From Paulinella micropora (Eukaryota > Cercozoa > Imbricatea > Euglyphida > Paulinellidae), in contig WBZZ01006702.1 of NCBI GenBank assembly GCA_019918135.1, positions 166,315 through 230,314 on the forward strand: a stretch of DNA of 64,000 bases, given 5' to 3'. The notes below the pieces were generated by a model. That model was not told the DNA's origin. It saw only the letters and a list, made by a program, of their open reading frames with translations, and made no database searches. Both the position numbers and the translations under genes were made by a program. Positions within the stretch are counted from its first letter, which is position 1. The number at the start of each line of letters is the position of its first letter. Shown piece after piece: positions 20,999-32,967 of this stretch.

Positions 20999-22526
20999 TT
21001 ATTCTACCTGTACTACACAGTCGCGCAGAAAAGAAGCTGCGGCCGAGTTGCCGTCGTCAACGTCCAAAATGTCGTACAAGCCATCCAGCTGCTGCCAGGG
21101 CTGCGCGCCGGGAGGCACCGTCTTCCGGCTGTAGTACAAATAAAACAGATTTATGCCGCGCGGCTGAGCAAGCTTCACTTGCCCTTGTTGAAGCTGGAGC
21201 AGCAGGCTCTGCAGCTTCTTGAACCTGCTCTCCAGGGACGGGTCGTGCAGCATGCCGTCTACCTTAAAGTGGTGTGGGTTGAAGCGGATGTACACGACTG
21301 GCAGCTTGGCAAGCCCCTCCTGCATCGCCAGTGCAGTGGCAATGTTATGCGTGCGCGTGAGCTCGCAACGGTAGCGCCGGTGCTCAAACTCGTCGCTGCC
21401 CACCAGCAGCACGCACCTGTGCGGTAGCGATTGAAAGAGCGGGATATGAAAATCCGGCCTGGCCCTCACAAAGCCCCCAAAGTCCGGGCCCTCGCACAGC
21501 CCAAAATCGATCGTGTTCACGTAGTCCCGGTCGCAAGCCCAGCCCTGGCTGTGCAGAAAATCGGCCAGCCGCTGCTCGCTGCGAAAGCGCTGGGCCAAGC
21601 CCTCCGCCGTGTGCCAACACTGCACGTGGTAGTCCAGCAACCACGCTGTTTTGCAACGCGTCGTGCACGCCAGTGATTCTTGGCCGGGATGGGACTTAGC
21701 TGTGCCGTGCGACACAAAGCTGCACACGTACTTCCAACTCCTGCTTTCTTCATGCCTTTGCTTGTGCTCTCTAAGATGGCCCCATTGAGCAAAGCGTGTA
21801 TTGCATTCATCGCAAACATAGGGCTTCTCGCCCGTGTGCACGCGCTTGTGCACTATAAGCCCGGTAGAGCTCACAAACTTGCTCCCGCACTGGTTGCAGG
21901 CGTAAGGCTTCTCACCCGTGTGTGTGCGCACGTGTGTTGTCAGCTTGCTTAGAGATGGAAAGCGCTTTTCACATATGTCACAGACAAAGCGCGTGTCTAG
22001 CTCGGTTTGCATTGTTGAGGCAAGTTTCTTGGAATCCGCCCGGAACGAGGCATCCCCGGCGTTTGTTTCTGAAGTTGCACTATGTACCGGCAGCGCTCTT
22101 TGCTGGACCGGCTGTTTCGCGCTGCCTTGTTGCCGCTTTTCTTTCTCTAATTTCAGTTTCCTGCCCAGCACATCGATGCGGGCTGGAAATGAAGGTGCAC
22201 GAGGGGAGGCCTTGCCCTGCCGGCGACGCTCAAGGCGTTTCGCGTTTCTTTTTTAATTTGCGTGCGTGTTGGGGGCACAGTCTAAAGTGCCCGTCGTCGG
22301 GCCACGGTTCAGCCTCGGCGAGCGTCGCGCATCCCAACAAAGTAAAACAGCGCTCGCAAGCAGGAAGCCACTCTTGCGCAGACTGAGAGAGGAGCAGGCT
22401 CAGCTTGCCTCCTGCTTGCAGGTGTAATCGTGCGCCTGAGGGCAGAAGGGCCACTGCGTCCTCTGCCTTGTATTTGCCCTTAAATGTGCGGGCCGCACTG
22501 GATTCGGCGGCAGGGACTACTTGCAT
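20999..22526 (-). CDS. C2H2 zinc-finger protein with PD-(D/E)XK nuclease-like C-terminus (one frame change)
   Basis: The ATG at 22526 opens a Cys/His-containing N-terminal segment (ACERC ... CPQH). The frame changes at an A6 run near 22250, after which coding continues to 20999. Three classical C2H2 fingers follow (FVCDICEKRF, YACNQCGSKF, YVCDECNTRF, each with HxxxxH spacing and TGEKPY linkers). The C-terminal domain contains RPDFHIP, then SDEFEHRRYRCE and VVYIRFNPHHF; this arrangement resembles nuclease-like domains attached to zinc fingers in protist and large-virus genomes, with the usual V-x-E-V-D-E core altered to VGSDE. Likely a sequence-specific DNA-binding protein, possibly an endonuclease. 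Catalytic competence is uncertain. Confidence 0.65.
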
Positions 22527-23424
22527 CTTTTTTTTGAGAAGAAAAAGAAACGCAAGACAAAAAGTGAGTTCGGTGGGGGGGAGCCTCTTTTCCTCTGCTT
22601 CGTTATTGTCACAGTTTTGTGTGGTTGTTCTTTTTTCTGGGTTGGTGAGGGAGGGGATCCAAAAAAAGGGAAATGGCAGGGGGGGTTTGGTAAATTAGGG
22701 AGGGGGTGCCCCCCTTCAGGACATGAGGAAAGGGAGAAAGAGAAGGGGGGGAAGGGGGGGGGGGGGAGAACAAGGAAAAATGACGGGGGGGGGGGGCGGG
22801 GCGCCCCCTCTCTCCTCCTGTTTTGGGTGTGTCAAAACCTCTCCCCCCCCCCCCTCTCTCCCTCGTGTTGGGGAAGGAGGACGGGGGAGGAAAGGGCGGG
22901 GGGGGGGAGGGGGGAAGAGGGGAGGAGAGGGAAGATCACGCGCGGGTTGACCTCTAAGCCTGCCGCGGGTTCCTCAATCGCCGCGTGCAAGCTGTCGGAC
23001 AGGCTGGAAAAGGCTAACCTAGGCTAGAAGATGCAGCACAAAGCAGTTTACCAATTGCAGTGAGTTGCCCTAGAGGACCGAGACTGTTGCACCAGGCACG
23101 AAGAAGCTGCTGTTGGATGGCTACGACGCGGCCCCGCAGCTGCGCGTACAATTTCCCAGCCCGCTAGCGCGGGCTGGAGGGGGGGAGGGGGCGCGGGGCA
23201 GCTTGCCCCGTGCCGTGTGTTTTATGTGTGGGAACACGAGTACAACAGAATCAAAAATACGCCTTTGTCAGGCGTCAATCTTGCACGAGCTGCCACCCTT
23301 GCAGGAGGAGGAAGAAGAAGAAGCGTTGTGAATCAAAAAAAACTATTAAAAGAAATCAAGTCAATACAAGGGAGAAAAGGAGATATTCTTAACTCACAAC
23401 ATTCTTTAATAAAAAAGCTTATAA
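22527..23424. other. Long intergenic region with G-rich tracts
   Basis: About 900 bases without a supported gene. G and C homopolymer runs fill 22670-22930. The remainder (22940-23424) has short frames without recognisable content and ends in a TTTAATAAAAAA motif at 23405-23416, just downstream of the neighbouring minus-strand stop. Confidence 0.5.
23405..23416. terminator. AT-rich motif at gene end (candidate)
   Basis: TTTAATAAAAAA is 9 bases beyond the stop codon of the minus-strand gene at 23425-24976. It is related to the TTTAATTAAA sites at 8671 and 52733. Function inferred from repeated position only. Confidence 0.3.
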
Positions 23425-24976
23425 CTAGATCGCAGCAGAAGCGCTTGCCCCATTCTTAACCTGCAAAAAAAAATCAAAGCCAGGAACTCCCTTTTGCAAG
23501 AACAGCTTGCCATTTGAAAGACGCCCCTGACAAGCGCCCCTTAAGAGCAAAGCGCCCCAGTACACAAAAGCTTCCGGGAAGCTCGAGCAGGCTGTAAGCG
23601 ACGGCGTGGAAGGTTCGTAGACAAACCAAAACCCGGCCCATGCGATCAAGGAGGGCCTGACATTTCGCATGCTTGGCGTCATTTTCTGCGTGGTGAGCTT
23701 CGTGCGAGGGAGCTGATGCAAGGCAATAAAATGAGTCGGAAGATAGAGCAGGGATGCTAATACGTCTGCTCTGTGAATGAGATTACAAGCCTCTTGCACG
23801 ATCGACAAGACGAGCTCATCCAATGGGTCATCAGGGCTAAAAGCGGACAAATCGCCTAGGCGCCAGACTTCCGCGACGTTGGGCCTGGAACGCTCGGTAA
23901 GCCTTCGCAGGCTTTCCCGCCTGGAAGGACAAGCCAGCTTCTGAAAGATCGCAGTCGGTCTGAGTTGAGTTTTTGGAAGTTCGGAAAACACGGTACGAAA
24001 ATGTTCTTGAGATGACCCCGTGAGATTTTGGGCACAGCATGCCTCTGCAAATCTCTGCATAATGCTTTCAGTGATGTCAGGACTGTTCGACAAGCCCAGT
24101 CGCTTGAGGAAAGCCGGTGCGCTGAGGTCGGCACGCTCGCCTAGAAAAGGTACCCAATTCGGCGGGCGGGCTTGCCCCAGGAGCGTGGACCAGGAAGAAA
24201 GGAATGTATACCAATTCGTGAGCGTCTCTAATGCTGGGGCGATCTGGGTGGTTGCACGCGCTAGATCGGGAGTCAACCACAAACGCGCACATAGGCGCCA
24301 AAAACAGTGCTGCAGCCCCGCCCAGGCGGTGTCTATCATGTTTGTCCTGAACCAAATCGCCAGGGGGTGGGGTGCGACGAGCCCCCCGGCAGAGGAGGGC
24401 AGAAGGCTACCGTGCCCCTCTCGTCGTAGCTTGCATAGGATCGCGTCCCTTTCTCTCCGAGCGCCCAGGATCTGGGACGCAGGCAGGGGCAGGCCCGCGA
24501 GGTCTGGAGGCGTAGGCTCGCCTCTGTCCGCTAAAGCGCAAAGACACTTTTCCCACTTGCTGAGCTCTAGCGCGATCCCAGCTGCTGCGTCGGTACTGCT
24601 AGTAGTAGAGGGCAGGGGCTGGTCGCGCAGTGGGCGCTTATTCCAATGATGTTCGAACATGTAGGAGGCGCTCAGAGCCCAGCATAACAAGTGGCAAAAA
24701 CCTACTGTGCGAATTGGCGGCAGGTAGGATGGAGAGGCTACCAGGTCGAGCCGAACCCGCGGATGGCCTAGTGAATACTGCGAAGCGTAATGTCTCAGCA
24801 GTGTAGTTCCAAGCTTGACGCAGAGAGCACTGCCGGGGGGGGGCAGGGGCGTCCGTCCCGTCCAAGCATCCGCGCAGTTGCTTGTGAGCTACGCTAAGCA
24901 AAAGCTTAGCTTCGGCGGGCTTGAGCGACGGGTCGTCGTCGGTGAAGCTTTGGGGGGGCAGCGGTAGCTGGTACAT
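23425..24976 (-). CDS. Hypothetical protein, about 516 residues (one frame change)
   Basis: The ATG at 24976 begins MYQLPLPPQSFTDDDPSLKP. The frame changes in the C9 run (plus-strand G run 24837-24845); on the other side an uninterrupted reading continues through VGFCHLLCWALSASY to the stop at 23425. The product is mixed alpha-helical by composition, rich in Leu and Trp, without obvious motifs, signal peptide or clear membrane spans. I do not recognise the family. The joined length assumes the run is miscounted by one base. Confidence 0.55.
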
Positions 24977-25059
24977 GTTCTCCCGCCCTCTTTTTTTCCT
25001 AAGGCTTGTTAGTTTTTTTTTTCTCGGGGACAGAGAAAGAGAGGGAAAAGAGGGCAGAG

Positions 25060-25165
25060 AACAGGAAGCAAGAAAAAAAAGGGGGGGGGGAGGGGCGGGG
25101 AGTCGGGGTAAGGCAAGAGCAGATGGGAAGAGGGGCCGGGGGGGGGGGGGGGGGAAACCATGGGA
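25060..25165. repeat. G-homopolymer-rich intergenic tract
   Basis: Runs of up to 15 G in the divergent gap between the genes starting at 24976 (minus) and 25244 (plus). It is positioned where both promoters would lie. A poly-T/A stretch at 25010-25022 and a TTTTTTTATAAGAAG sequence at about 25217-25231 upstream of the plus-strand ATG are the only AT-rich elements. Confidence 0.55.
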
Positions 25166-25243
25166 GGGGAGAGAGAGGGAGAAGGGACAAGAGCTAGGCT
25201 AAAACTAAAGTCCTTGATTTTTTTATAAGAAGCCTCTTCATTC

Positions 25244-25310
25244 ATGGAACGCGTGCTGGGTCTTGACGGCAGTAGCGCGCGGGGTTCGGCAGGGGCCGGC
25301 GTGCCTCCTG

Positions 25311-25341
<31 letters not shown>

Positions 25342-26191
25342 TTCTTCTTCTTCTTCTTCTTCTTCTTCTTCTTCTTCTTCTTCTTCTTTGTCATCCTCCT
25401 CCTTTTTCCCCTCTAGCGGCGGTGCGAGAGGTGCGGGATCATCCTCGGGGGGGAGCGCGACGGACAGGCCCGCCCGCACACCCGCCAAGATCGAATGGTT
25501 ACTCAACAGGCTGCGGAGCGAAGGCAGCCACAAACAGCTTGCCCTGTCTTATATTTCATTTGTGGATTCTCTTACATACCTGATTACCTCTCGTCGGCGA
25601 GAGGGGTACCACGCGATGCAGCGCTCAAGCTGGTGGAATCCAACTAACGAAGCAGAAAGCCTGGGCGGGGGGACGTGGGACGTGAAGAGGTTTTTCGACC
25701 CCAGCAAGGGCTGCGGCAGCTTTGGGTACAGCTGTCTGTCGGCCCTGTCGCCGGTGCTACGAGCTGCCATAGCCGAAGCCGAGGAGGAGCTTCGTTTGTG
25801 GCGCGTCGACCGGGACTGGAAGACGCCCCGCTTGCTGCAGTTTCCTTTGGTGCTGCTGCTGCCCGTGCCCTTGGTGCACTACCGAAATCTAGTTCGCTAC
25901 AAGCTGTACTGCGCGTCGAGCGCGTTTTCGTTGTCTAATACCGTGTATAAGCAGGTCAGTGAGCGCTTGGGCGAAAGCTATACGTACAGCATGGATTGGT
26001 TGCAGAACAGTACGGTAAAGGTACATGTACTAGCTGGGACTGTGCATTTGACCGACGAGGGGGAAGAGGAGGAGAACGAAGAGGCATTGCCAGACCTGCC
26101 GACCAATCAAAGCGCCGGTGAAACGTACTTTGTGTTGATCGGCACGAACAAACAGGACCGCAGCAAGGTTTACATCCAAGGGACAAACTAG
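25244..26191 (+). CDS. Hypothetical protein with poly-Ser N-terminal region
   Basis: ATG at 25244. Residues about 24-50 are an uninterrupted poly-Ser tract encoded by (TTC)n/(TCT)n triplets (25313-25390). The folded part (about residue 82 onward) begins RPARTPAKIEWLLNRLRSEG and contains tryptophan-rich and hydrophobic segments (LLQFPLVLLLPVPLVHYRNL), ending with an acidic stretch and FVLIGTNKQDRSKVYIQG. I do not recognise the fold. It precedes RPB1 on the same strand. A structural or capsid-associated role is possible but unsupported. Confidence 0.6.
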
Positions 26192-26523
26192 GGCGACGCG
26201 CAAGGGAAAGAAAAAACATTGTAATTAAAGTCGCAAATTTTTCCTTGTCATTGTATTTTGGCCCCCCCCCCACCCCTCCTCATCCACTCTCCCCCCTCAT
26301 TCCCTCTGTCTCCTTCTCCCCCCCCTCCCCGCAGCTTCCACCGCCGCCTACCCCCTTCCCTCCCTCCCTCCTCTTTCTCTTCCCCCCCCCTGTCCCCCCC
26401 CCGAAAAAACACGCGCATCAAAGCTGGCTCCTTGACTGTTTTATTTTCAGCTTGAGCCCGAATTTCCAAGATCCGTTTGAGAGGGAGGGGTGGGGAGGGA
26501 GGAGCAAGAGAGAAGGCGGCGCC
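26192..26523. other. Intergenic region with C-rich tract upstream of RPB1
   Basis: The gap between the poly-Ser gene and RPB1 has an AATTAAAG stretch at about 26222 near the upstream stop and a C-run tract at 26263-26405. No gene supported. The RPB1 promoter probably lies here. Confidence 0.5.
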
Positions 26524-29500
26524 ATGGAGCAACGACAGTTACGCCAAGCGTGGCGGCCTGCAGGGTGGAGTGGTGCCGAGGTAGTGAGGCATAGCGATGG
26601 TTCGCATCTGGTCGTCGAAGCGGAGCTGGCGACGGACAAGGACATACGAGACGTGTCGACGGGGTGTCTGTCAGGTGGCAACGCGCGAGACTCGTCATTT
26701 ACGTACGGGGATGCGAGCTTGTCTGTGGAGCCACATACGCTGATGTGCAACTTGTGTGATGGGAACCTGCTGAAATGTCCGGGGCACTCGCCTCATATGG
26801 AATTTCCAGAGCCGTTCTTGCTGCCCAGTTTGCACGGACGGTGCACCAGGCGCTGACGATGATTTGCAAGCATTGCGGGGCCTTTTTGTGGGAGACGGGT
26901 GTCCCGCGTACTGGCGGTAAGATGTGGGCGGCGCGTGCCCCGGGGCAGGCGTCGGTGTTGACAGAGGCAGAGGCTGAGGGGGTGCGCGAGTCTTGGGGCT
27001 TGATCAGTGGTGTAGCGCACCGGCGGCGCCTGTTTCAGGGGGCCAGCCGCCGGTGGGGGACGTGCGTGGCGAGCTGACGAAGCAAGCAGCCGAGCTGTTC
27101 CAGGAGGCGGACTATTCGCGAAGGTCGGTGGCGCGCCTGGCGTACTGGGACGAGAGCTTGCGTCAGAATTTGTTGGGGGAAGAGGTGGTGGCGGAGTTGT
27201 CGGCCACCGCTGCGTCGCCCAGCTTGTGGCAGGCGGGCTCGCAGCGGGCGTATGATGGCTGGCGCCGGGCCAGTGATTTGGTATCCAAGCGGGTAGCGTC
27301 CGAGAAAAGAGACGCGGGGCGTCTGGCGGCGTGGGCCCTGGAATGTTTGCTGGTGCGTAGCGAGCAGGTGCTGGAGGTGTTGCAGCTGGAACTGGTGGGT
27401 CATAACCTGACGGCGACGGTGCACTTGTGGGTGCGGGAGCAGGCTTTGCACGAGAGCCTGTTCCAGAGGCTACAGCGCCTGGCGTTTCTGGGGATGAACC
27501 GGCGGGTAAACGGCCCCTCCCGGCGTTTCGTGCGCGACCTGCCGCCGGCGGAGCAGGCGCAGCTAGAGCAGGCGCCGGCCCTGAAGGAGGCACGGCAGGC
27601 GTGCGCGCGGAGGTTGGCGTTGTTGGGTGAACTGGTGGCCAGGCTGCGCGCGCGCGACAAGGAGCGTTCGGCAGAGGGCGAGGTGGAAGAGGCTCTGGAG
27701 GAACCGCTGTCGGTGCGTAGGTTGCGAAAAGATCCCAGGAACCGGTTGTTGCCCCCGGAGGAGTTGCGGGCCCTCATTGTCAAGTGTGTGTTGTCGGCGA
27801 CGGCAGGACAGAAGAGAAGCTCTTTGGAGTGCGCGGCGAAGCACGGTGGTTGTGGGGGTATGCAGCCCTTTGTGCGCGATCAGCAGGGACTTTCTTTTCC
27901 GTGTAGTTTCAGCAAGCTGGCGCTGGAGCAGACGAGCGACGGGCAGTACGGGCTCGGTTGGTTTGGCGACCTGAGTGCCCAGAGGCCGTCGTCGTCGTCG
28001 TCGTCGTTATTGCCGGTGCCGGCCATGTACTGGCGCACGCTGCTGGCTAGACAGAGCCTGCCGGCCGAGAGGCTAGGGCTAAGGGCTGATCTGCACCGGG
28101 CGTTTCGGTTCGCTTGCCTAACCCCGAGCCGCTCGTTGCTGCCGGTTGTGCGTGCTTCGCTAGATGGGCGCCAGGCGCTGCTGGACTACGGGCGGGACCT
28201 AGTGGACAACATAAACCAGACGGTGGACCTTTTGCGCTGCGGCTGGGAGGTAAAGTACCTGTGGGAGCAGGGGCGCCTGGCGGCGGGAAGCTACGCCTCT
28301 GCCGGAGAGCTACTGCTGCTGGCTGCGCAGTGTCGGGATGACAAGCTAGCGCTGGAATACCAGCAGACTCTATTGGCGGCATACCGTTCCTGGAGCGCTC
28401 TGTTCTGCAGGCGGACCGGGGCGGGCGAGAAGGAGGGGGGCGGCGCCCAGCCGCAGACGCGACGCAGGTCTCCCGCAATCTGAGCGAGCTTCTCAGCCGC
28501 AAGGACGGGGAGTTCCGGAAGAACGGGCTGGGTAAGCGCGTGGATCACTCGGGGCGTGGAGTCCTGATTTGCAACGCATTGGTCCCCTAGGCCACGTGGT
28601 GCTGGGGCTGGAGCTGTTGCGGAGCCTGTACGAGCGGGTGTACATTGGCCCGCACAACCTGGAGGCGGTGCGGGGGGCGGTGGACGGAGTGCAGCGCGCG
28701 CGCGCCGCTTTGAAGGAATGGCAAGCGAGGCTGCAAACGGCCCGGGCGTCCCCGGAGGGTGACTCGGAGGCGGCGGCTATGCTGGACCATAACCCGGACC
28801 TGGCCTACGGGGATGTGTACCCCAGCGTCGGCCTGCTCTGGAAGAGGAAAAAGAAGCAGCAGCAGCAGCCGGTGTCACTGTCTTCCTCCAGCTGCAGCTC
28901 GCGGCAGAGGGCCGGACAGCGGAGCTGGGATGTGCTGAACCCAACGCAGTATGCGTCGGGCTGCCGGCTGGAGGAACTGGATGGCTTTTTACTCTTCGTG
29001 GATAGAGGAAGGCGACGTGCTGGAAATGAGCCTGGTTGAAGGCAGCAAGGTGGTAATCAACAGGCAGCCGACGTTGTCCCCGCAGAGCACGCGCCTCTTT
29101 ACGGTGATGCTACCCAAGCGAGGGATGTATTACGAGACCCCGTCTTGCCTGAGCGTGCGCCCCCGGTACGACGAGCAACGTGTAGGGCTAGGCAACCCAG
29201 ACGCCCTGCTGCCACAACGGCTTTGCATCACGCTGAACCCAATCGAGGAAATACCCTTTAACGGGGACAACGACGGAGACGTGCTGACGGTGATAGCGCT
29301 GCAGGACAATTTGGACGCGTGGTCGGCGGAAGAAACTATGGGTTCGGCGCGTTTGGTCACGTCGCGCGCGGCGGGGGAGAACGTGGCCAAGCTAGCGCAA
29401 GACAACCTGGCGGTTCTGTCTGACGCGATACAGGCGGGAGAGCGTTTCTCCTACGAAGAGTTGCTGGAGTTATTTGCGCTGCTGGAGAGCAAGGTGCCTC

Positions 29501-32500
29501 GGCCGCGCGGTAATGCGCAGCTGGGCCTGCCCGAGCAGACGGGGCGGGAGGGTGCCATATCTGGGACGTGCTAGCCAAGTTTCTTCCGCCCGACTTTGTG
29601 CCGCCCTGGGTGCCAGCGGGCGGCGGCAGCGGCGAGCCGCGGGCTCGGTCTGGCGGGACCCCGCCAAGTGGCAAAAGCCGTGGCTCGGGCAGAGCTGCCT
29701 GAGCTTGGTCAAGATCCTTTACGTAGACTATGGCTGCGAGTGGTCCGCGTTCTTTCTGGACTGCGTGAGCGTGTTTGTCCTGTGGTGTAACATGCGCACC
29801 AGCACCACCGTAAGCCTGGCCGAGCTTGAGCGCCTGCCCCGGCCGGAACGTTGGGTGCAAAGGCGTTGTCCTTTGCTCGAAAGCGAGCCGGCGAGCGCCG
29901 CGCCAGCTGTTTTTGCCCCCACCGCGCTGCTCGCGGGGGCGGCCGCCGGGCTGGCTTCGTTTTCTTGGCTGCCGCGGCAGAGGGCCCTGCGGCAGCGGGC
30001 GCTGGCGGCGGAAGCACGGGAAGATGCTTTTCGTGCAGAGTGCGAAAGCTACCTGCGGGCCCTGCAGGCTCTAGCCAGGTCTGTGCAGGAGCGACGCTAC
30101 GCCCGCGGGTTGGCGCTCGTTGCCGAGCGCCAGCGCGGGCTCCGCAGCAGCGTAGCCTCGGGCGCCAAGGGCTCGGTCGATGACCTGCGCCAGCTCGAAA
30201 CCCAGGCTGGACTGCACTTGTACGAGCAAGCACTGATTGTGCCCAGCCTGCAGGGACGGCGCAGCTGCTTCTTGCGCCCGCAAGACCGTACCGACAGCGG
30301 CTATGTACGGGGCTCGTTCCTGGGCGGCTTGTCGGTGCGGGATTTCACGTGGCATATGGTCTCTGCGCGTGAGGTAGTAGGCAGCAACGTGCGCAGCGTA
30401 GCTACCACCGGCTACTTCCAGCACACGCTCAGTTTTGCGCTGCAAGGGCTGCGCTTTCTGCCCCCGGGCCTGGTAGTGCGGGGGCAGGAGACAATCGTCG
30501 ACTTTGCGGGGAGGCTTCTGGACGGGGCCACCAAGCGGCCTGTCCAGTCAGAACTGTGCGCCCTGTGGCTAGCCCCGCAACAACCCCCCTGCGCCCGGCA
30601 CCCGTACCTCCATCTCTGCCTGGCGCGCAAGCTCCAGCCAGAGCCCCAGCCCCAGCTCTGCGCGCCGTGTCGGGAACTGCTCGCGCGCACTTGGGAGCTC
30701 TTTGCACCCGGCGGCGATGGGGGGGACGACGCAGCCGCCCGGGAGGAGCGTCTCCGCCTGTGCAAGGCGGGAGTGTTGTTTGAGCAGCTTGCCTGGGAAG
30801 AGTCCAAGGGACGCGCGCGGCATACCTGGCAACCTCGTGCCCCTTTCACCCTGCCCTTGCTGGCCGAGCGAATCCGGCGCGCGCACCCACAGCTGCCCCG
30901 GGCACACGGCGGGGGCGCCCCGGAGCCCCACGACGACAGGCGCGCGAGGTTCTGCGTCGAACGGACGTTACACTACATCTATCAGACTCCCGGCCAGAAC
31001 TGCTGGTCCACCGCGCAGGCCTACGTCGCCTCCGAACTCACTGCCTGGCGCGTGCGCCACGTCTACAAACTGTCGCTCAAGCTCCTGGAAATCTTGCTCA
31101 AACAGATACTCCACTGTTTCCAAACCAACAGGCTGCACTTTGGTTATTCCGTGGGGGGCGTAGCGGCTTCCTCCTACGGCCACCTGGGCACCCAGCTTAC
31201 GCTCAACACAAGACACAAGGCCGCCAACACCATACGCGCCACGGAAGGACACCCGCGCGTGCTGGCCCTCACTAAACTGCAATGCAAGGCCCAGGACCTG
31301 CTGATAACGGGGCTGGTGCGGACACCAGAGGAGGTTGCGCGGTGGCGGTCCCTGGACGTGCAAACGCGCGCGAGTTTACGTGTTCTCGACAGAACGAGCT
31401 TACCAGCAGACTTCGTCCGGCTCTTTGAGCAAGGCAGCGCCATCGACCTCTGCTTGGACCTGCGAGGCTTCTCCGACTACCACGCCTTCTTGACTGCCAC
31501 CGGCGGGTTGTACCCAGACCTGGCTCTGTTTGCGCAGGACACCGACCTAGACCTGTGCGGGCTCGGCTTCGGCCAGGGGCCCGGGGATAGTGGCCCCGGG
31601 GACAGTGGTCGTGGTAGTAGTGGCAACTCGCGTGAATCGCCGGCCGAACACAAGTTCGGCCGGCGCAAGCGCAAGGACAAGAACAAACGCCAGGATGATG
31701 CTAAGCCTCGCAAAAACAAGCGCAGGCGCCGGGACAGAGAGGAACGCTTGTCTACCAAAGACAAGAAGAAGGGCACGAAAAAGAAGACGAAGAAGAAGAA
31801 GAAGAAGAAAAAGACAAAGAAAAAGCACCGGGACAAGGACAAGAGCAGCGGGGAGGAGGAGGAGGAGGAGGAGGGGGAGGAGCAGCGCCGGGCTAGCCGT
31901 GGCAGGGGGCACAAGCGCCAGCGGCGCACGTCGGGGCACTCCGGGGGGACGAGGGCGACGCTCCGCGCAAAAAAAGGCGGAGGCGAAAAGAAGTGCCCTT
32001 GTCGTGCCCAGCCCAGGTATTATCCCCGGGGGACACAGCTGCGCCTGAAACAAGGCGCTTGGTTTCACGCGACGGCGCTGTGCTTGTGCTAGATCACCAG
32101 GCCTGCTGCGCCATGGGCTGGGAGGGTGGCGCCGAGGGGATGGCACGGAGGCTACGCCAGAGCCTGCCCGTGTTTGCAGTGTGCTCGGGCTGGATCTCGC
32201 CCGCCGGTGGTTTGGCGTGGTTTTTTGTCAGGGCCTGCAGCACAGTACCGCCACCCTCAGCACCACCCCAGGCAGAGAACGAACCACCATCTGCTCCTGC
32301 ACAACCCACCATGCCACCAACCAGTAAACCAGCGCCCATCCCCAAAGAATGCAAAGTCAACACCTACCAGTACAATCACACGGACCTATATTGTCAGAGC
32401 ATCCTCAGGGGGGCGCTGGCTACGGCGTGCTACGAAACCAACGTTAGCGGGGTGGAATTCGACCCGACTTCTGCTACGCTATCCCTGCGCCTCAAACCGG

Positions 32501-32967
32501 GCCAGTGCTCCTTGGCACAGGTTAGGCGTTTGCTGGCTCGGCCGGAGTGGGTCCCCGAATCGATTGAAATTTCGGACCCCTCGCTGGCCTGCCAAGTACT
32601 GGGAATAGAAGCTTGCGCGGCGGCGCTTCGTTATGAGCTGTCAAAGGCGCTAGCCGGCCTGGGAGAACTCGATTACTTACACACCGAACTCTTGGCCCGT
32701 ACCATGACGGTGCGGGGGCTGCCCTTGCCTATCAACCGCGGGGGTTACGCGCTCCTCGAAAAGGACCCCTTTGAGCGCGCCCTCTTCGAACGAAACGGGC
32801 AGGTTTGGATTCACGATACCATCGGCGCCACCTCACAGCCTTCTTCCATGTACTGGAGCTTTCTAAGCGGGCAGGTACCTCGGGTAGGTGACTCATACTA
32901 TCAGTTGCGAGACGAGGCGCAAAGAGGAGAGAGAGAGAGAAAAAAAAATAAGCCCGCAAGCAAGTAG
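26524..32967 (+). CDS. DNA-directed RNA polymerase largest subunit, RPB1-like (multiple frame changes)
   Basis: Homology is clear along the span. The N-terminus (ATG 26524) has the zinc motif CNLCDGNLLKCPGH and then CKHCG. About 28490-28590 reads KDGEFRKNGLGKRVDHSGRG, as in the clamp/rudder region; about 29050 has VVINRQPTLSP; the catalytic loop at 29260-29280 is NGDNDGD, keeping all three Mg-binding Asp of NADFDGD. The bridge-helix/trigger-loop region is at about 30295-30450 (GYVRGSFLGGLSVRDF...TTGYFQHTL), and the C-terminal core at about 31140-31260 has GGVAASSYGHLGTQLTLNT. A basic Lys-rich insert (31650-31990) precedes the final segment, which includes VLGIEACAAALRYEL and TVRGLPLPINRGG. 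Frame changes lie near 26820, 27050, 28436, 28588, 28990, 29555, 29650 and 31945. There is no recognisable heptad tail. It transcribes viral genes with the RPB3-like and RPB5-like subunits. Confidence 0.92.

Noticed and set aside
26524-32967. Spliceosomal introns as the cause of RPB1 frame changes
   Set aside because: Coding character continues without a gap across each change, leaving no room for introns; the joints lie at or near short homopolymers rather than at GT-AG pairs.
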